From contig JAFGBI010000299.1 in assembly GCA_016933275.1 (NCBI GenBank), positions 1-58,369 on the forward strand: DNA of 58,369 bases. Reading direction: 5' to 3'. A model generated the notes under the pieces. That model saw only the letters and a list, made by a program, of their open reading frames with translations. It was not told the DNA's origin and did not search any database. Below, one piece after another: positions 27,650-37,206 of the stretch. Every line of letters begins with the position of its first letter. The stretch's first letter is position 1. A program made the position numbers and the translations under genes. The DNA comes from Polyangiaceae bacterium. GTDB lineage: Bacteria; Myxococcota_A; Polyangia; Polyangiales; Polyangiaceae.

Positions 27650-28387
27650 ATGATGAAGGCTATTCCTGTCATGCTCCTCGCGATCGCGGCCGCGAGCTCG
27701 CTCGACGGCTGTCGCTCAGCACCGCCCGAACCCGAACAGAAGGCCGTGGAAGGCGGCGAGGCCGCGGAGGGCGCCGCGGCGGAGATAGGACCCCTCGCCT
27801 CCGCCATTCCCACCGGGGATCCGGCGGGGGGCACGTTCTCGCTGGCGGATGCCACGGCGGGATTATCAGGCAGCGGCCAGCTCCTCGCCACCATCGAAAC
27901 GGACCTTGGTACCCTCGACTGCCAGCTCTACGAGGACAAGGCGCCGATCACCGTCGCCAATTTCGTCGGACTGGCCCGGGGGCTCCGACCCTTCCGTGGC
28001 GCCGGGGGCGAGTGGCGCCGGGAACCAGCCTACAACGGCACGGTGTTCCACCGTGTCATCAAGGGGTTCATGATCCAGGGCGGGGATTGGCAGAAGACGG
28101 GCAGGGGTGACCCGGGCTACGTGATCCCCGACGAGGTCTGGGCCGGTGCACGCCACGATCGGCGCGGGCTCATCTGCATGGCCAACAAGGGTCCGAACAC
28201 CAATGGCATGCAATTCTTCATCACCGATGGGCCGGCCTCGCACCTCGACCGCGGATACACGATCTTCGGGGCGTGCGGCCCGGACTCCGTCATCGAGGCG
28301 CTCGCCAACGTACCCGTGCACGGTGACAAGCCCGAGACCCCCCCCGTCATCCGACGCGTCTCGATCAGCCGGCGGGCAGAGAACTGA
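27650..28387 (+). CDS. Cyclophilin-type peptidyl-prolyl isomerase lipoprotein
   Basis: 245 residues with a lipobox (AIAAASSLDGC|RS). The cyclophilin domain (about 80-240) has FHRVIKGFMIQGGD, GLICMANKGPNTNGMQFFIT and the terminal HLDRGYTIFG, so the catalytic Arg, Phe and Gln are retained and the enzyme should isomerise prolyl bonds of envelope proteins. ATG 27650 is used; a GTG at 27644 overlapping the previous stop is in frame and equally possible. Predicted to act in the periplasm, lipid-anchored. Confidence 0.9.
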   Translation: MMKAIPVMLLAIAAASSLDGCRSAPPEPEQKAVEGGEAAEGAAAEIGPLASAIPTGDPAGGTFSLADATAGLSGSGQLLATIETDLGTLDCQLYEDKAPITVANFVGLARGLRPFRGAGGEWRREPAYNGTVFHRVIKGFMIQGGDWQKTGRGDPGYVIPDEVWAGARHDRRGLICMANKGPNTNGMQFFITDGPASHLDRGYTIFGACGPDSVIEALANVPVHGDKPETPPVIRRVSISRRAEN

Positions 28388-28580
28388 CCCGAGTTCGAGG
28401 TTCTCCCCACGGTCATGAGCGCCGAGTCCCACGGCGTGCCGAGAGCACCGATCAGGTGGATGGCTGCCCCGAGGCCCCAACGCCGACGAACGACGGGGCT
28501 GGGGGGCGCAGCGGAATTGGTGTAAGAAGGCGCTGTTTGCCTCCGTTGGGATGTCGACGGTGGCATGCGCGAGGGATCCG

Positions 28581-29489
28581 ATGAACAAGATCACGATGTG
28601 GTGGGTGACCGTTGCCTTCCTCTGCTTGGGGTTCAGTGGGGGCTGCGGAGCAGTCGCGACCAAGGAGGTGGCGCCCGGAGCTCCGATGGAGGCCAGCGCC
28701 GCCAGGGCCCCGGCCGCCGAGGCCTCCCTCGATGACCTCGCGATGATGACCATGGACGCGGCCCCCACCCCGTCCCTCGCCAAGAATGAAGCGGAGGGAC
28801 CGGAACCACTGGAGGCGACCCTCTCCAACTCGGGAGACGCCCGACTGGCGCAGGCAGTCCCGGCCGGGGCACCGAAGCAGCCGGCGGCGACGACCGAGCC
28901 GGCGGATGATCCGTCCGAGCCACCGAAACCGGCCCCCACGGCCAGCGATGCCGTGGCCGGACCCCTGCTCATCTATACCGCGAACCTCAACCTCGGCGTC
29001 TTCGAGACGACCAAGTCCATCGACGCCGTCGAGACCGCCGCGCGCGAGGCCGGTGGGTACCTCGTCATCCGCGATGAAGCGACCATCACGGTCCGGGTCC
29101 CGTCCGCCCGCTTCGACGAGGTCCTCAAGAAGGCGATGGCCCTCGGGGACGTCCTTGCCCGCAACGTCGAGGTCCGCGACGTCACCGACGAGTACTACGA
29201 TCTACAGACCCGCCTCCGCAACCAAGAGGCCGTGCTCGAGCGGCTCAAGGAGCTGCTCGAGCGCGCCGACACGGTCGAAGACGCACTCAAGGTGGAGGCG
29301 CAGCTCGGGCGAGTGGCCGCCGAGGTCGAGCAGATCAAGGGGCGGCTCAAGCTGCTCCGTGAGCTCGTCACCTTCAGCACGATCATCGTCAGGTTCCAGC
29401 CTACCGCCGTGGAAGATGTCGGCGGAAAGGTCACCCTCCCCTTCCCCTGGCTCGGCACGCTCGGGCTGGGCAGTCTACTCCGTCTGTAG
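28581..29489 (+). CDS. DUF4349-domain lipoprotein
   Basis: 302 residues from an ATG with GAGGGA four bases upstream. Signal with lipobox (VAFLCLGFSGGC|G), a 95-residue low-complexity linker, then a DUF4349 domain (about 125-290): a ferredoxin-like strand pair (LLIYTANLNLGVFETT, ATITVRVPSARFDEVL), a coiled coil (QTRLRNQEAVLERLKELLER) and returning strands. Family members usually end with a transmembrane helix; here the tail (WLGTLGLGSLLRL) is too short to be a clear one. Confidence 0.82.
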   Translation: MNKITMWWVTVAFLCLGFSGGCGAVATKEVAPGAPMEASAARAPAAEASLDDLAMMTMDAAPTPSLAKNEAEGPEPLEATLSNSGDARLAQAVPAGAPKQPAATTEPADDPSEPPKPAPTASDAVAGPLLIYTANLNLGVFETTKSIDAVETAAREAGGYLVIRDEATITVRVPSARFDEVLKKAMALGDVLARNVEVRDVTDEYYDLQTRLRNQEAVLERLKELLERADTVEDALKVEAQLGRVAAEVEQIKGRLKLLRELVTFSTIIVRFQPTAVEDVGGKVTLPFPWLGTLGLGSLLRL

Positions 29490-29514
29490 TGCTCCTCAGC
29501 CTGTGAGGTCAGCG

Positions 29515-30006
29515 ATGAAGCTCGTCCGCATCAGCATCTTGCCCGTCCTGCTCACGCTCGCCTCGGCCTGCGGGCGCCCCTTCGCCCCCGCGACGCCATC
29601 CGGCTTCGTCGAGCTCGACGAGCCTCGCTCCAGCACCTACGACTACCGCGCCACCACGGCGGACGGAGTCGTAGTGTCGATCCGAGTCGTCAAACACCGA
29701 CCCCGGGGGGAGCTCGTGTTCTGGGAGCGCGCGATCGAGAACCAGCTCCGCGATCAGGGCGGCTATTCCCTACTCGACAAGCGCGACGTCCAGAACCAGA
29801 ACGGCACGGCGGGTCGCCAGCTGCGGTTCGGGCACGACGAGGCAGGCGATCCGCACCTTTACTACGTCACGATCTTCGCCACCAAGAAGAAGCTCTTCAT
29901 CGTGGAGGCCGGCGGCACCAAGGAGCAGGTCGAGGCCTCCACCGCGGCCATCGAGGAAGCTATCCGGCACTTCAGGATCAAACGCTGCTGGAAGCTCGGC
30001 TGCTAG
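29515..30006 (+). CDS. Small lipoprotein of unknown function
   Basis: 163 residues. The signal peptide SILPVLLTLASAC|GR gives a lipobox; the mature part is mixed alpha/beta (GVVVSIRVVKHRPRGELVFW, LYYVTIFATKKKLFIVEAGG), reminiscent of small periplasmic beta-sheet domains such as those in PsbP-like or DUF1795-type proteins, but no family can be named. It starts 25 bases after the DUF4349 gene and is presumably in the same operon. Confidence 0.72.
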   Translation: MKLVRISILPVLLTLASACGRPFAPATPSGFVELDEPRSSTYDYRATTADGVVVSIRVVKHRPRGELVFWERAIENQLRDQGGYSLLDKRDVQNQNGTAGRQLRFGHDEAGDPHLYYVTIFATKKKLFIVEAGGTKEQVEASTAAIEEAIRHFRIKRCWKLGC

Positions 30007-30030
30007 CGCAGCGGTCGGTTCGATGGCAGC

Positions 30031-30066
30031 GCTGGGGCACCGATCAGGTCGCCGACAGCAACGGCG
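30031..30066 (+). repeat. Repeat B fragment
   Basis: GGCACCGATCAGGTCGCC followed by GACAGCAACGGC matches the left end of repeat B. The rest of the element is missing or unrecognisable. A shorter match (AGAGCACCGATCAGGTG) lies at 28442-28458, in the gap before the DUF4349 gene. Confidence 0.6.
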
Positions 30067-30133
30067 CAGCGGAAGCCGTCAACCTGACCGCGGCTCCGCG
30101 GCCGAGCTCCCCGCGCGCGGGCCGTGCAACGGA

Positions 30134-31504
30134 TCAGTCCGGCTGAAACAGCACCGTCTGCGTGCGTTCGAGGAAATAGAAATGGTCCCATGCAGGCCGA
30201 TCGAACGAGATCGCGCCGAAGCCGTTGACGAGCACCCCAATGGCCGCAGCGATCCAGAACCCGCGCGCCTCCCAGACCCGCCCAACCGCGAGGAGCGCGA
30301 ACAGGAACACGGAGTAGTCGTTGGAGAACCGATAGCCAAACTGCACCCAACCGGTGTTCTGATATAAGAGCGAGGGGAGCGCGACCGCGGCCACGGTGAG
30401 CCAGAGGGCGCGCCAGAGATCGCCCGTGTCTCGGGGCCGAGCGAGCCACAGCAAGAATGGGGAGGTGACCCAGAGGGCCAGACCGTGCCCGTTGATCTGG
30501 AAGGGAGCCCCGCTCCCCGGCGCCGGCGCCCACGGCAGACTCGTGAGGAGGACAGCGAGGTTCCTCGCGAGGTAGTGGTAGTGAAAGAGCCCCCACCGCT
30601 GGATCCGTCCCTGCCAGGCGATGGTGAGGTAGTGATATCCGTAGTCGAATGGATCGGCGAATCGGACCGCGTTGTAGGCGAAGGCCAACGTCCATGCGCA
30701 ACCGAGCGGGACGAAGCACGCCGCGAGAAGACGGAGCGCGCGCCCGCGATGCGGGCCCTGCCAGAAGGCGGTGAGCCGGCCGGCGAGGTTCCCGGATCCG
30801 GGGTCGGGCCCGGTGACCCGCCACACCTCCGCCACGAAGAGCGGGAACGCGAACACCAGCGGCGGGCGGGTCAGGAAGCCCAGGCCCAAGGCGACACCCG
30901 CCAGCCACGGGTGCGCCGCATCCACGGACCACAGCAGATAGAGCGCCCCGAGCGCGACCGCAACGACGTGTGCCGCATACCAGACCGTCCCCTGCTCCGC
31001 GGTGAAGAAGTACACTGTCCCGAAGGCGAACAGCAGCGCCAGACCGACGTTCACCTTGACGTCGCTCGTACTTCGACCGCTCCGCCGGAGCCGTTCGAGA
31101 GCCAGGAAGAGGAATGCCGGACCGAGTCCGGCAAGCCACACGAAGAACTGCCCATCCGGAACCCGTGATGCGCCACCGGCAGCGGCCACCAGCGGCACCA
31201 GGAGCAGGGCGGGAAACGGCGGGAACACGACGTACCAGCGGCCGTGATAGAGGGCGAAATCGTTGCCACCCGCGTGAGCCGGCGGGGGACCTCCGAGGTC
31301 GAACCGCCCCGACAACCACGCCGCCGCTTGCAGGGCGAAGTGGTTGTATCGGGTCGAATCGAACAGCCGCGCGGGGTCGGCGCAGATGAAGTAGACCGCC
31401 GTCGCCACGAGGTAGACGATCGCTGCCAGCGCCCAGCGTCGCGTCGCTTTGTCCGTCCGCCATCCTCCCCCCGCGGGGGCAATGTCGCCTCCGATCACCT
31501 CCAT
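30134..31504 (-). CDS. Polytopic membrane protein (GT-C/PMT-like)
   Basis: About 456 residues with roughly ten hydrophobic segments beginning WALAAIVYLVATAVYFI. After the first segment comes a loop with FDSTRYNHFALQAAAWL and later GRWYVVFPPFPALLL, resembling the first periplasmic loop of GT-C glycosyltransferases. The usual acidic pair (DD/DE) in that loop is not obvious, so glycosyltransferase activity is a guess. Start choice is uncertain (ATG 31504; a GTG at 31585 would overlap the divergent yceD-like gene). Probably inner membrane. Confidence 0.7.
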   Translation of the reverse strand: MEVIGGDIAPAGGGWRTDKATRRWALAAIVYLVATAVYFICADPARLFDSTRYNHFALQAAAWLSGRFDLGGPPPAHAGGNDFALYHGRWYVVFPPFPALLLVPLVAAAGGASRVPDGQFFVWLAGLGPAFLFLALERLRRSGRSTSDVKVNVGLALLFAFGTVYFFTAEQGTVWYAAHVVAVALGALYLLWSVDAAHPWLAGVALGLGFLTRPPLVFAFPLFVAEVWRVTGPDPGSGNLAGRLTAFWQGPHRGRALRLLAACFVPLGCAWTLAFAYNAVRFADPFDYGYHYLTIAWQGRIQRWGLFHYHYLARNLAVLLTSLPWAPAPGSGAPFQINGHGLALWVTSPFLLWLARPRDTGDLWRALWLTVAAVALPSLLYQNTGWVQFGYRFSNDYSVFLFALLAVGRVWEARGFWIAAAIGVLVNGFGAISFDRPAWDHFYFLERTQTVLFQPD

Positions 31505-31568
31505 CCTGGACAGCACCGTACCACGGCCCGGTTTGTCTCTCGCAGGAGGTGACGTAAGCTCCGCCCTC

Positions 31569-32234
31569 GTGTCGCCCCAATACACCGTCCGCGTCGCAGA
31601 CCTGGAAGACGGGCCTCAGACCGTCACCTGGGAGCTTTCAGAGGTCTGGCTCGACCAGGCCCTGGCCGACTCTGGAGCGGAGCCGCGCGGGACGGGGCGC
31701 GCCGAATTGACCCTCACCCTGAGCGGAAGAGAGGTGCTGGTGAAGGGCCAGGTCCTCGCCTCCCTGACCATGCCTTGCGTGGTGACACTCGATCCGGTCC
31801 CGGTCGAAGTGGCCGCAGACCTCTGCCTGGTCTTGGTGCCAACCACCAACCCGGAAAGAGGCTCCCACGGGGCGCGCCAATCGCGGGGCCGAGAGGGGAG
31901 GAGCTCGGCCAGCGGTCGTGAGCGGGAGGGCCGACGGCGGGATGGTTCGACCAGGGCCAATGTCTCGGGTTGGGGCAGCGACCCCACGCTCTCCGACGAG
32001 GACGCGAGCCGAGACACGTACGACGGCGAGTTGGCATCGCTCGATGGCTTCATCCGCGAGGCGATCCTCCTCGAACTGCCCATGGCGCCCCGTCGATCCG
32101 ACTTGCCTTCGCGTGTGGATGAAGCTACTGCTCACCGGCCCGCGGAGTCGGAAGCGGCCAATCGGCCGCCGTTGGATCCGCGCCTGATGCCGCTGGCCGC
32201 CATCGCGAGCCGCATGCGAAAAAACAAGGAGTAG
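31569..32234 (+). CDS. yceD: YceD/DUF177-family protein
   Basis: 221 residues from GTG 31569. The N-terminal 90 residues match the YceD/DUF177 pattern ([49 protein letters not shown]). A long low-complexity, Arg/Ser-rich insert separates them from the C-terminal segment ([16 protein letters not shown], ending in [11 protein letters not shown]). The family gene nearly always precedes rpmF, as here (4-base gap), and is linked to 23S rRNA/ribosome biogenesis. The mid-protein insert of about 70 residues is longer than usual. Confidence 0.85.
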   Translation: MSPQYTVRVADLEDGPQTVTWELSEVWLDQALADSGAEPRGTGRAELTLTLSGREVLVKGQVLASLTMPCVVTLDPVPVEVAADLCLVLVPTTNPERGSHGARQSRGREGRSSASGREREGRRRDGSTRANVSGWGSDPTLSDEDASRDTYDGELASLDGFIREAILLELPMAPRRSDLPSRVDEATAHRPAESEAANRPPLDPRLMPLAAIASRMRKNKE

Positions 32235-32238
32235 ACCC

Positions 32239-32433
32239 GTGGCTGTCCCCAAGCGCCGAAAGTCGAGCAGCCGGCGAGACATGCGGCGTGCGCAACATGA
32301 CAAGGTCGAGGCGCCGAACATCATCCCTTGCCCGAACTGCTCTGCCCCAATGGTTCCGCACCGGGTGTGCCCGTCCTGCGGCCAGTACAAGGGAAAAGCA
32401 GTGCTCACGAAGGCCGGGTCGGGAACGGAGTAG
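32239..32433 (+). CDS. rpmF: 50S ribosomal protein L32
   Basis: 64 residues, GTG start. [18 protein letters not shown] is the classic L32 N-terminus. Zinc-ribbon cysteines are present (CPNC and CPSC), so this is the zinc-binding C+ paralogue type. It belongs to the large ribosomal subunit and is co-transcribed with yceD upstream and probably the fab genes downstream. Confidence 0.97.
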   Translation: MAVPKRRKSSSRRDMRRAQHDKVEAPNIIPCPNCSAPMVPHRVCPSCGQYKGKAVLTKAGSGTE

Positions 32434-32604
32434 GCCAGGAGGCTCGCGCCCCTGTCCACCCCGTTCCCGAGGAAGCGACCGAGGGGCCGACCTGGTTTGC
32501 TCCTGAGCGACGCACATGCTGTCTGACAGCGGAGCGAGGGCTCTGGTGCACTTGGTTCAACCATTTTACGTGACGAGCCGAGAGGCACGTCGTAACGAGA
32601 CGTC

Positions 32605-33591
32605 GTGGTTCTAGGCAGTCGGATCGCCGGGACCGGGTCCTACGCGCCCGCCAAGGTGCTGACCAACGCCGAATTGGAGCGCCTGGTCGACACCTCGGAC
32701 GCGTGGATCTCGGAGCGAACGGGTATCAAGGAGCGACGGATCGCGGCGCCCGAGGAATGCACCAGCGATCTCGCGTTGCGCGCTTCGCGTGCTGCGCTCG
32801 AGGCCGCGAGCCTGGACGCCCGCGAACTTGACATGATCGTGATGGGCACGATCACCCCCGACCGCCAGCTGCCCGCCTGCGCGGCGTACCTGCAGCAGAA
32901 ACTGGGTGTTTCCGGGATCCCAGCCTTCGACATCAGCGCGGCCTGTGCCGGGTTCGTCTACGCGATGTCGATCGGCGACCAATTCATCCGCACGGGCGCC
33001 GCCCGCAACGTGCTGGTGGTGGGGGCCGAGCTGCTGAGCCGGGTCACGAACTGGATGGATCGGAACACCTGCGTGCTCTTCGGGGACGGCGCCGGTGCCG
33101 TCGTGCTGACCCCAGCCACGGAAGGCTCGGGTCGGGTCCTTTCGAGCAAGCTACACACCGACGCGACCCTGACGGAATCCCTGTGTATCCCGGCCGGGGG
33201 GAGCCGCGAACCGCTCACCCACGCGGGGCTCGACGAGCGGCGCAACACCGTTCAGATGGTCGGCAACGACATCTTCCGCATCGCGGTGAAGAACCTCTCG
33301 AGCGCGTCCCGGTCGGCGCTCGACGCCGCAGGGCTCACCCCCGAGGACGTGGATTGGCTGGTCCCGCACCAAGCCAACCTCCGCATCATCGCTCAGGTCT
33401 CGACCCGGCTCGGGATCCCCCTCGAACGCTTCGTGGTCAACATCGACCGGTACGGCAACACCTCGAGCGCGTCGATCCCGATCGCTCTGGACGAGGCGGT
33501 TCGTGACGGTCGGGTAAAGTCGGGCCAGACCGTGCTCATGTGCGCGCTCGGCGCTGGGATTTCGTGGGCTTCCGCCCTGGTTCGCCTCTAG
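32605..33591 (+). CDS. fabH: 3-oxoacyl-ACP synthase III
   Basis: 328 residues, GTG start. Catalytic triad: Cys114 (SAACAGF), His255 (PHQANLR) and Asn285 (YGNTSS). It condenses acyl-CoA with malonyl-ACP to start type II fatty acid synthesis. It lies 171 bases after rpmF; plsX, which commonly sits between the two, is absent. Confidence 0.97.
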   Translation: MVLGSRIAGTGSYAPAKVLTNAELERLVDTSDAWISERTGIKERRIAAPEECTSDLALRASRAALEAASLDARELDMIVMGTITPDRQLPACAAYLQQKLGVSGIPAFDISAACAGFVYAMSIGDQFIRTGAARNVLVVGAELLSRVTNWMDRNTCVLFGDGAGAVVLTPATEGSGRVLSSKLHTDATLTESLCIPAGGSREPLTHAGLDERRNTVQMVGNDIFRIAVKNLSSASRSALDAAGLTPEDVDWLVPHQANLRIIAQVSTRLGIPLERFVVNIDRYGNTSSASIPIALDEAVRDGRVKSGQTVLMCALGAGISWASALVRL

Positions 33592-33682
33592 TGACCAACC
33601 TTCGCACCAAGCGAAATCGCATACGCGCTTGACGAAAGGGGCACGACTCCGCTAGCGGCACGCGGCACAGGAGTCGCAGACC

Positions 33683-34651
33683 GTGATCGCTTGGCTGTTT
33701 CCAGGGCAAGGCGCCCAGACCGTGGGGATGGGGGAGGAGCTGTTCGAGAGCTCTCGGCCAGCACGGGCGGTCTTCGAGCGGGCCGATGCGGCGCTCGAGT
33801 GGTCCGTCTCGAAGCTCTGCTTCGAGGGTCCGCCGGAGGCCCTCCAGCTCACGGCCAACACCCAACCCGCCCTGGTCACCGTCAGCATCGCTGCGCTCGA
33901 GGCGTTGAAGGAGGCCTTCCCCGACCTCGACGGGCCCGCCTTCGTCGCCGGTCACTCCCTCGGCGAATACAGCGCCCTGGTCGCGGCGGGTGCCCTCGAT
34001 TTCGAAGACGCCGTGCGCCTGGTCCACCTTCGGGGACAGGCCATGCAGGAGGCGGTGCCGACCGGGGTCGGGTCGATGGCCGCGATCATGGCCGACGATG
34101 CCACGGTCCGCGCGCTCTGCAGCGAGGCCGCGCAAGGCGAGGTGCTGGCACCCGCCAACTACAACGCCCCGGGCCAAACCGTGATCGCTGGCCACGCGGC
34201 CGCGGTGGCTCGAGCCACCGAACTGGCCCAGGCGCGGAAGGTGAAGGTGATGGCGCTGAAGGTCAGCGCCCCGTTCCACTGCTCCTTGATGCAGCCGGCA
34301 GCGGATCGGATGCGGCTCGCGTTGGCAGGGATATCGATCCGCCCCCCCCGGTGGCCGGTGGTTGCCAACGTCACGGGGGAGCCAACCACCGTACCCGACC
34401 AGATCCGAGAGCTCCTGGTCCGTCAGGTCGACGGTTGCGTCCGGTGGGAGCAGTCGGTGCGATGGATGGCCGACCAGGGAGTCACGCAGGCCCTGGAGAT
34501 CGGGTCCGGACGAGTGCTTTCTGGCCTCGTGAAGCGGATCGACCGGCGGATTTCCGTCCTCAGCGTGGGTGATGTCGAGGCGCTGGAGGAAGCCAAGGCC
34601 TTCTTCGGTGGTGATGGATGCGAGTCGGCCGGCCGAAGCGAACCTCGATGA
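33683..34651 (+). CDS. fabD: Malonyl-CoA:ACP transacylase
   Basis: 322 residues, GTG start. FPGQGAQ near the N-terminus and GHSLGE (nucleophile Ser92) are diagnostic; the second His region is APFHCSLM. It loads malonyl groups onto ACP for FabH and FabF. The upstream gap contains CGCTTGACG and GCTAGCGG, a possible weak promoter, but it probably reads through from fabH. Confidence 0.96.
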   Translation: MIAWLFPGQGAQTVGMGEELFESSRPARAVFERADAALEWSVSKLCFEGPPEALQLTANTQPALVTVSIAALEALKEAFPDLDGPAFVAGHSLGEYSALVAAGALDFEDAVRLVHLRGQAMQEAVPTGVGSMAAIMADDATVRALCSEAAQGEVLAPANYNAPGQTVIAGHAAAVARATELAQARKVKVMALKVSAPFHCSLMQPAADRMRLALAGISIRPPRWPVVANVTGEPTTVPDQIRELLVRQVDGCVRWEQSVRWMADQGVTQALEIGSGRVLSGLVKRIDRRISVLSVGDVEALEEAKAFFGGDGCESAGRSEPR

Positions 34652-34738
34652 GGCATGAGGCTTCATCTTTCGGGCTTGACCAGACCCGGAGCGTGGTAAA
34701 CACGGCCCCCACTCCTGCCGTGGCATTGCAGGGCAAAT

Positions 34739-35485
34739 ATGTTCGATCTCACCGGTAAGATTGCACTCGTCACGGGAGGCTCGCGCGGCATCGGACGCGG
34801 CGTGGCTGTCGCCCTGGCCAGCCGTGGCGCACACGTGGTGGTGAACTACATGAGGAACGAGGCAGCGGCGGCCGAAACCGTCGGCCTCATCACCGCGGCG
34901 GGCGGCAAAGGGGAAACCGCCAAGTTCGACGTAGCGAATCCTGCCGCTACCGAGCAGGGCGTGTCCGCCGCCGCCAAGCAGCACGGTCGGCTCGACATCC
35001 TCGTCGCCTGCGCGGGGATCTCGATCGACTCGTTGCTCCTCCGTCTGAAGGACGAGGACTTCGACCAGACGCTGGCCGTGAACCTGCGCGGTGCCGTCGC
35101 CTGCGCGCGCGCCGCCATCCGGCCGATGCTCAAGACGAAGGGCGGTCGAATCGTCTTCGTCTCCAGTGTCGTCGGGGAGATGGGAAACTCGGGCCAGACG
35201 GCCTACGCGGCCAGCAAGGCAGCGCTCCTGGGCGTCACCAAGAGCCTGGCGCTCGAGTACGCTTCACGAAACATCACCGTCAACGCGGTGACCCCCGGCT
35301 ACGTCGACACGGACATGACACGGTCCCTCTCCGACGAGGCCCGGAGCCATCTACTCTCCCAAGTGCCGCTCGCGCGTCCAGCCACGACGGCGGAGGTTGG
35401 CGCTGCGGTCGTGTATCTTGTATCGGACGAGGCGTCATACGTGACCGGTCACGCGCTCCGCGTGAACGGGGGCATGTACATGTAG
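34739..35485 (+). CDS. fabG: 3-oxoacyl-ACP reductase
   Basis: 248 residues. TGGSRGIG cofactor motif, CAGIS, and the catalytic Ser143/Tyr156/Lys160 set (VSSVVGEMGNSGQ, AYAASK). NADPH-dependent reduction of 3-oxoacyl-ACP. A sequence TTGACC (34676) with TAAACA 15 bases further could be an internal promoter, though spacing is short. Confidence 0.96.
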   Translation: MFDLTGKIALVTGGSRGIGRGVAVALASRGAHVVVNYMRNEAAAAETVGLITAAGGKGETAKFDVANPAATEQGVSAAAKQHGRLDILVACAGISIDSLLLRLKDEDFDQTLAVNLRGAVACARAAIRPMLKTKGGRIVFVSSVVGEMGNSGQTAYAASKAALLGVTKSLALEYASRNITVNAVTPGYVDTDMTRSLSDEARSHLLSQVPLARPATTAEVGAAVVYLVSDEASYVTGHALRVNGGMYM

Positions 35486-35560
35486 CGCGAGGATTCCTGG
35501 GCTCGCCCAGTTAACCCAACAGAAGTGGGGCGATCGTCGTGAGAGCCCCCCGGAGGCATC

Positions 35561-35809
35561 ATGGCGGAAGGTCAGAAGATCGAGGCCGAGGTCAAGCGAA
35601 TCATCAAGGAGCAACTCGACGTAGACGAGAAGGACATCAAGCCCGAGTCGACGTTCATCGACGACCTCGGCGCCGACTCCCTTGGACTCGTAGAGCTCGT
35701 GCTGGCGTTCGAGGAGCAGTTCGACATCGAGATCCCGGACGAAGACACCGAGAAGATGCGGACCGTGCAGGACGCGATCGACTACGTCCTGAAGCACAGC
35801 AACGGCTGA
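35561..35809 (+). CDS. acpP: Acyl carrier protein
   Basis: 82 residues. The phosphopantetheine site is Ser40 in [11 protein letters not shown]; strongly acidic, four-helix pattern. Carries the growing acyl chain between Fab enzymes. GGAGG lies nine bases upstream of the ATG, consistent with strong translation. Confidence 0.97.
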   Translation: MAEGQKIEAEVKRIIKEQLDVDEKDIKPESTFIDDLGADSLGLVELVLAFEEQFDIEIPDEDTEKMRTVQDAIDYVLKHSNG

Positions 35810-35914
35810 GTCCCTCGAATCCGGCTCCGACGTGCGTGGGTATCTGCGCGCGTCGGAGGTCAGCGCGCGAATTTCGGCCGCCAGGCCGCCTGCCCTGCAA
35901 CCTCGCGAGAGAAC

Positions 35915-37162
35915 ATGGAGCGTGTCGTCGTCACAGGCATCGGCCTGATCACTCCCCTTGGCAACTCGACCGCAGATACGTGGGAGGCTGCGATCCACGG
36001 CAAGAGCGGCGCGGCATTCATCACTCTCTTTGAATGCGGCCCGGACTACCCAACACGGTTTGCCTGCGAGGTGAAGGGCTTCGACCCGGCCCTCTACGTC
36101 GAACGCAAGAAGCTGAAGGAGATGGCTCGCTTCATCCCTCTGTCGATGGGGGCGACGAAGATGGCGATCGACCAGGCTAATCTCGACCTCACCGACGAAG
36201 AGCGCGAAAGCGTCGGCGTCTACGTCGGCGTCGGGCTCGGTGGGATCGAGTACCTGGAGCGCTGCACGATCACGGTCGATGCCAAGGGTCCGACCAAGGT
36301 GACCCCGTACACGATCCCAGCCCTAATTGCGAACATGGCGGCGGGGAGGATCTCCATCGAGTACGGCTTCAAGGGGCCGTCCTTCTGCCACACGAGCGCG
36401 TGCTCCTCGAGTGCGCACGCCGTGGGCGAGGCGGCGCGGTTGATCCAGTCTGGACGGGCGGAGGTCATGATCGCGGGCGGTGCCGAGGCAACGGTATCCC
36501 CCGTCGGTATCGCGGGTTTCTCGGCCATGTTCGCCCTGAGCCGGCGCAATACCGAACCCGAGCGCGCCAGTCGCCCATGGGACCGTGGACGCGACGGGTT
36601 CGTCATCGGCGAGGGAGCAGGCACCATCGTGCTCGAGTCGCTCTCGCACGCACGACGCCGCGGCGCCCGGATCCTGGGCGAGGTCAAGGGATACGCCGCG
36701 ACGAGCGACGCCTACCACATCACCAAGCCGTCTCCGGACGGCGAGGGCGCCCGGCGTGCAATGCAGCTCGCGCTCCGGGACGCGGCGCTTGACCCCGACT
36801 CCATCGACTACATCAACGCGCACGGGACCTCGACGCCGGCCGGAGACGTCGAGGAGTCGAAGGCGATCGGACGGGTGTTCGGGGCCCACGCGCTCGAGCA
36901 CCGGCTCTGGGTGAGCTCGACCAAGTCGATGATGGGGCACCTCCTGGGCGCGGCTGGGGCGGCGGAAGCGGCAATGTGCCTCAAGACCATCGAAACGGGC
37001 ATCGTCCCGCCCACCATCAACCTCGAGGACCCGGACTCCGATTGCGTCCTCGACTTCGTCCCCCTGAAGGCGCGTGAGCGGCGTATCCGTCACACCATGT
37101 CAAACTCCTTTGGGTTCGGTGGAACGAATGCATCGCTGGTGATCAGCGCATTCGAGGGCTAG
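35915..37162 (+). CDS. fabF: 3-oxoacyl-ACP synthase II
   Basis: 415 residues. Catalytic Cys163 (TSACSSSAHA), His303 (AHGTSTPAGD), Lys in STKSMMGHLLG and the following His. Catalyses chain elongation of acyl-ACP. The last fab gene of the block, 44 bases before nrdR. Confidence 0.97.
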   Translation: MERVVVTGIGLITPLGNSTADTWEAAIHGKSGAAFITLFECGPDYPTRFACEVKGFDPALYVERKKLKEMARFIPLSMGATKMAIDQANLDLTDEERESVGVYVGVGLGGIEYLERCTITVDAKGPTKVTPYTIPALIANMAAGRISIEYGFKGPSFCHTSACSSSAHAVGEAARLIQSGRAEVMIAGGAEATVSPVGIAGFSAMFALSRRNTEPERASRPWDRGRDGFVIGEGAGTIVLESLSHARRRGARILGEVKGYAATSDAYHITKPSPDGEGARRAMQLALRDAALDPDSIDYINAHGTSTPAGDVEESKAIGRVFGAHALEHRLWVSSTKSMMGHLLGAAGAAEAAMCLKTIETGIVPPTINLEDPDSDCVLDFVPLKARERRIRHTMSNSFGFGGTNASLVISAFEG

Positions 37163-37206
37163 GACAGGCTGGCCCGGTAGGCCACGACCGCAGACGAGGA
37201 TGACGG

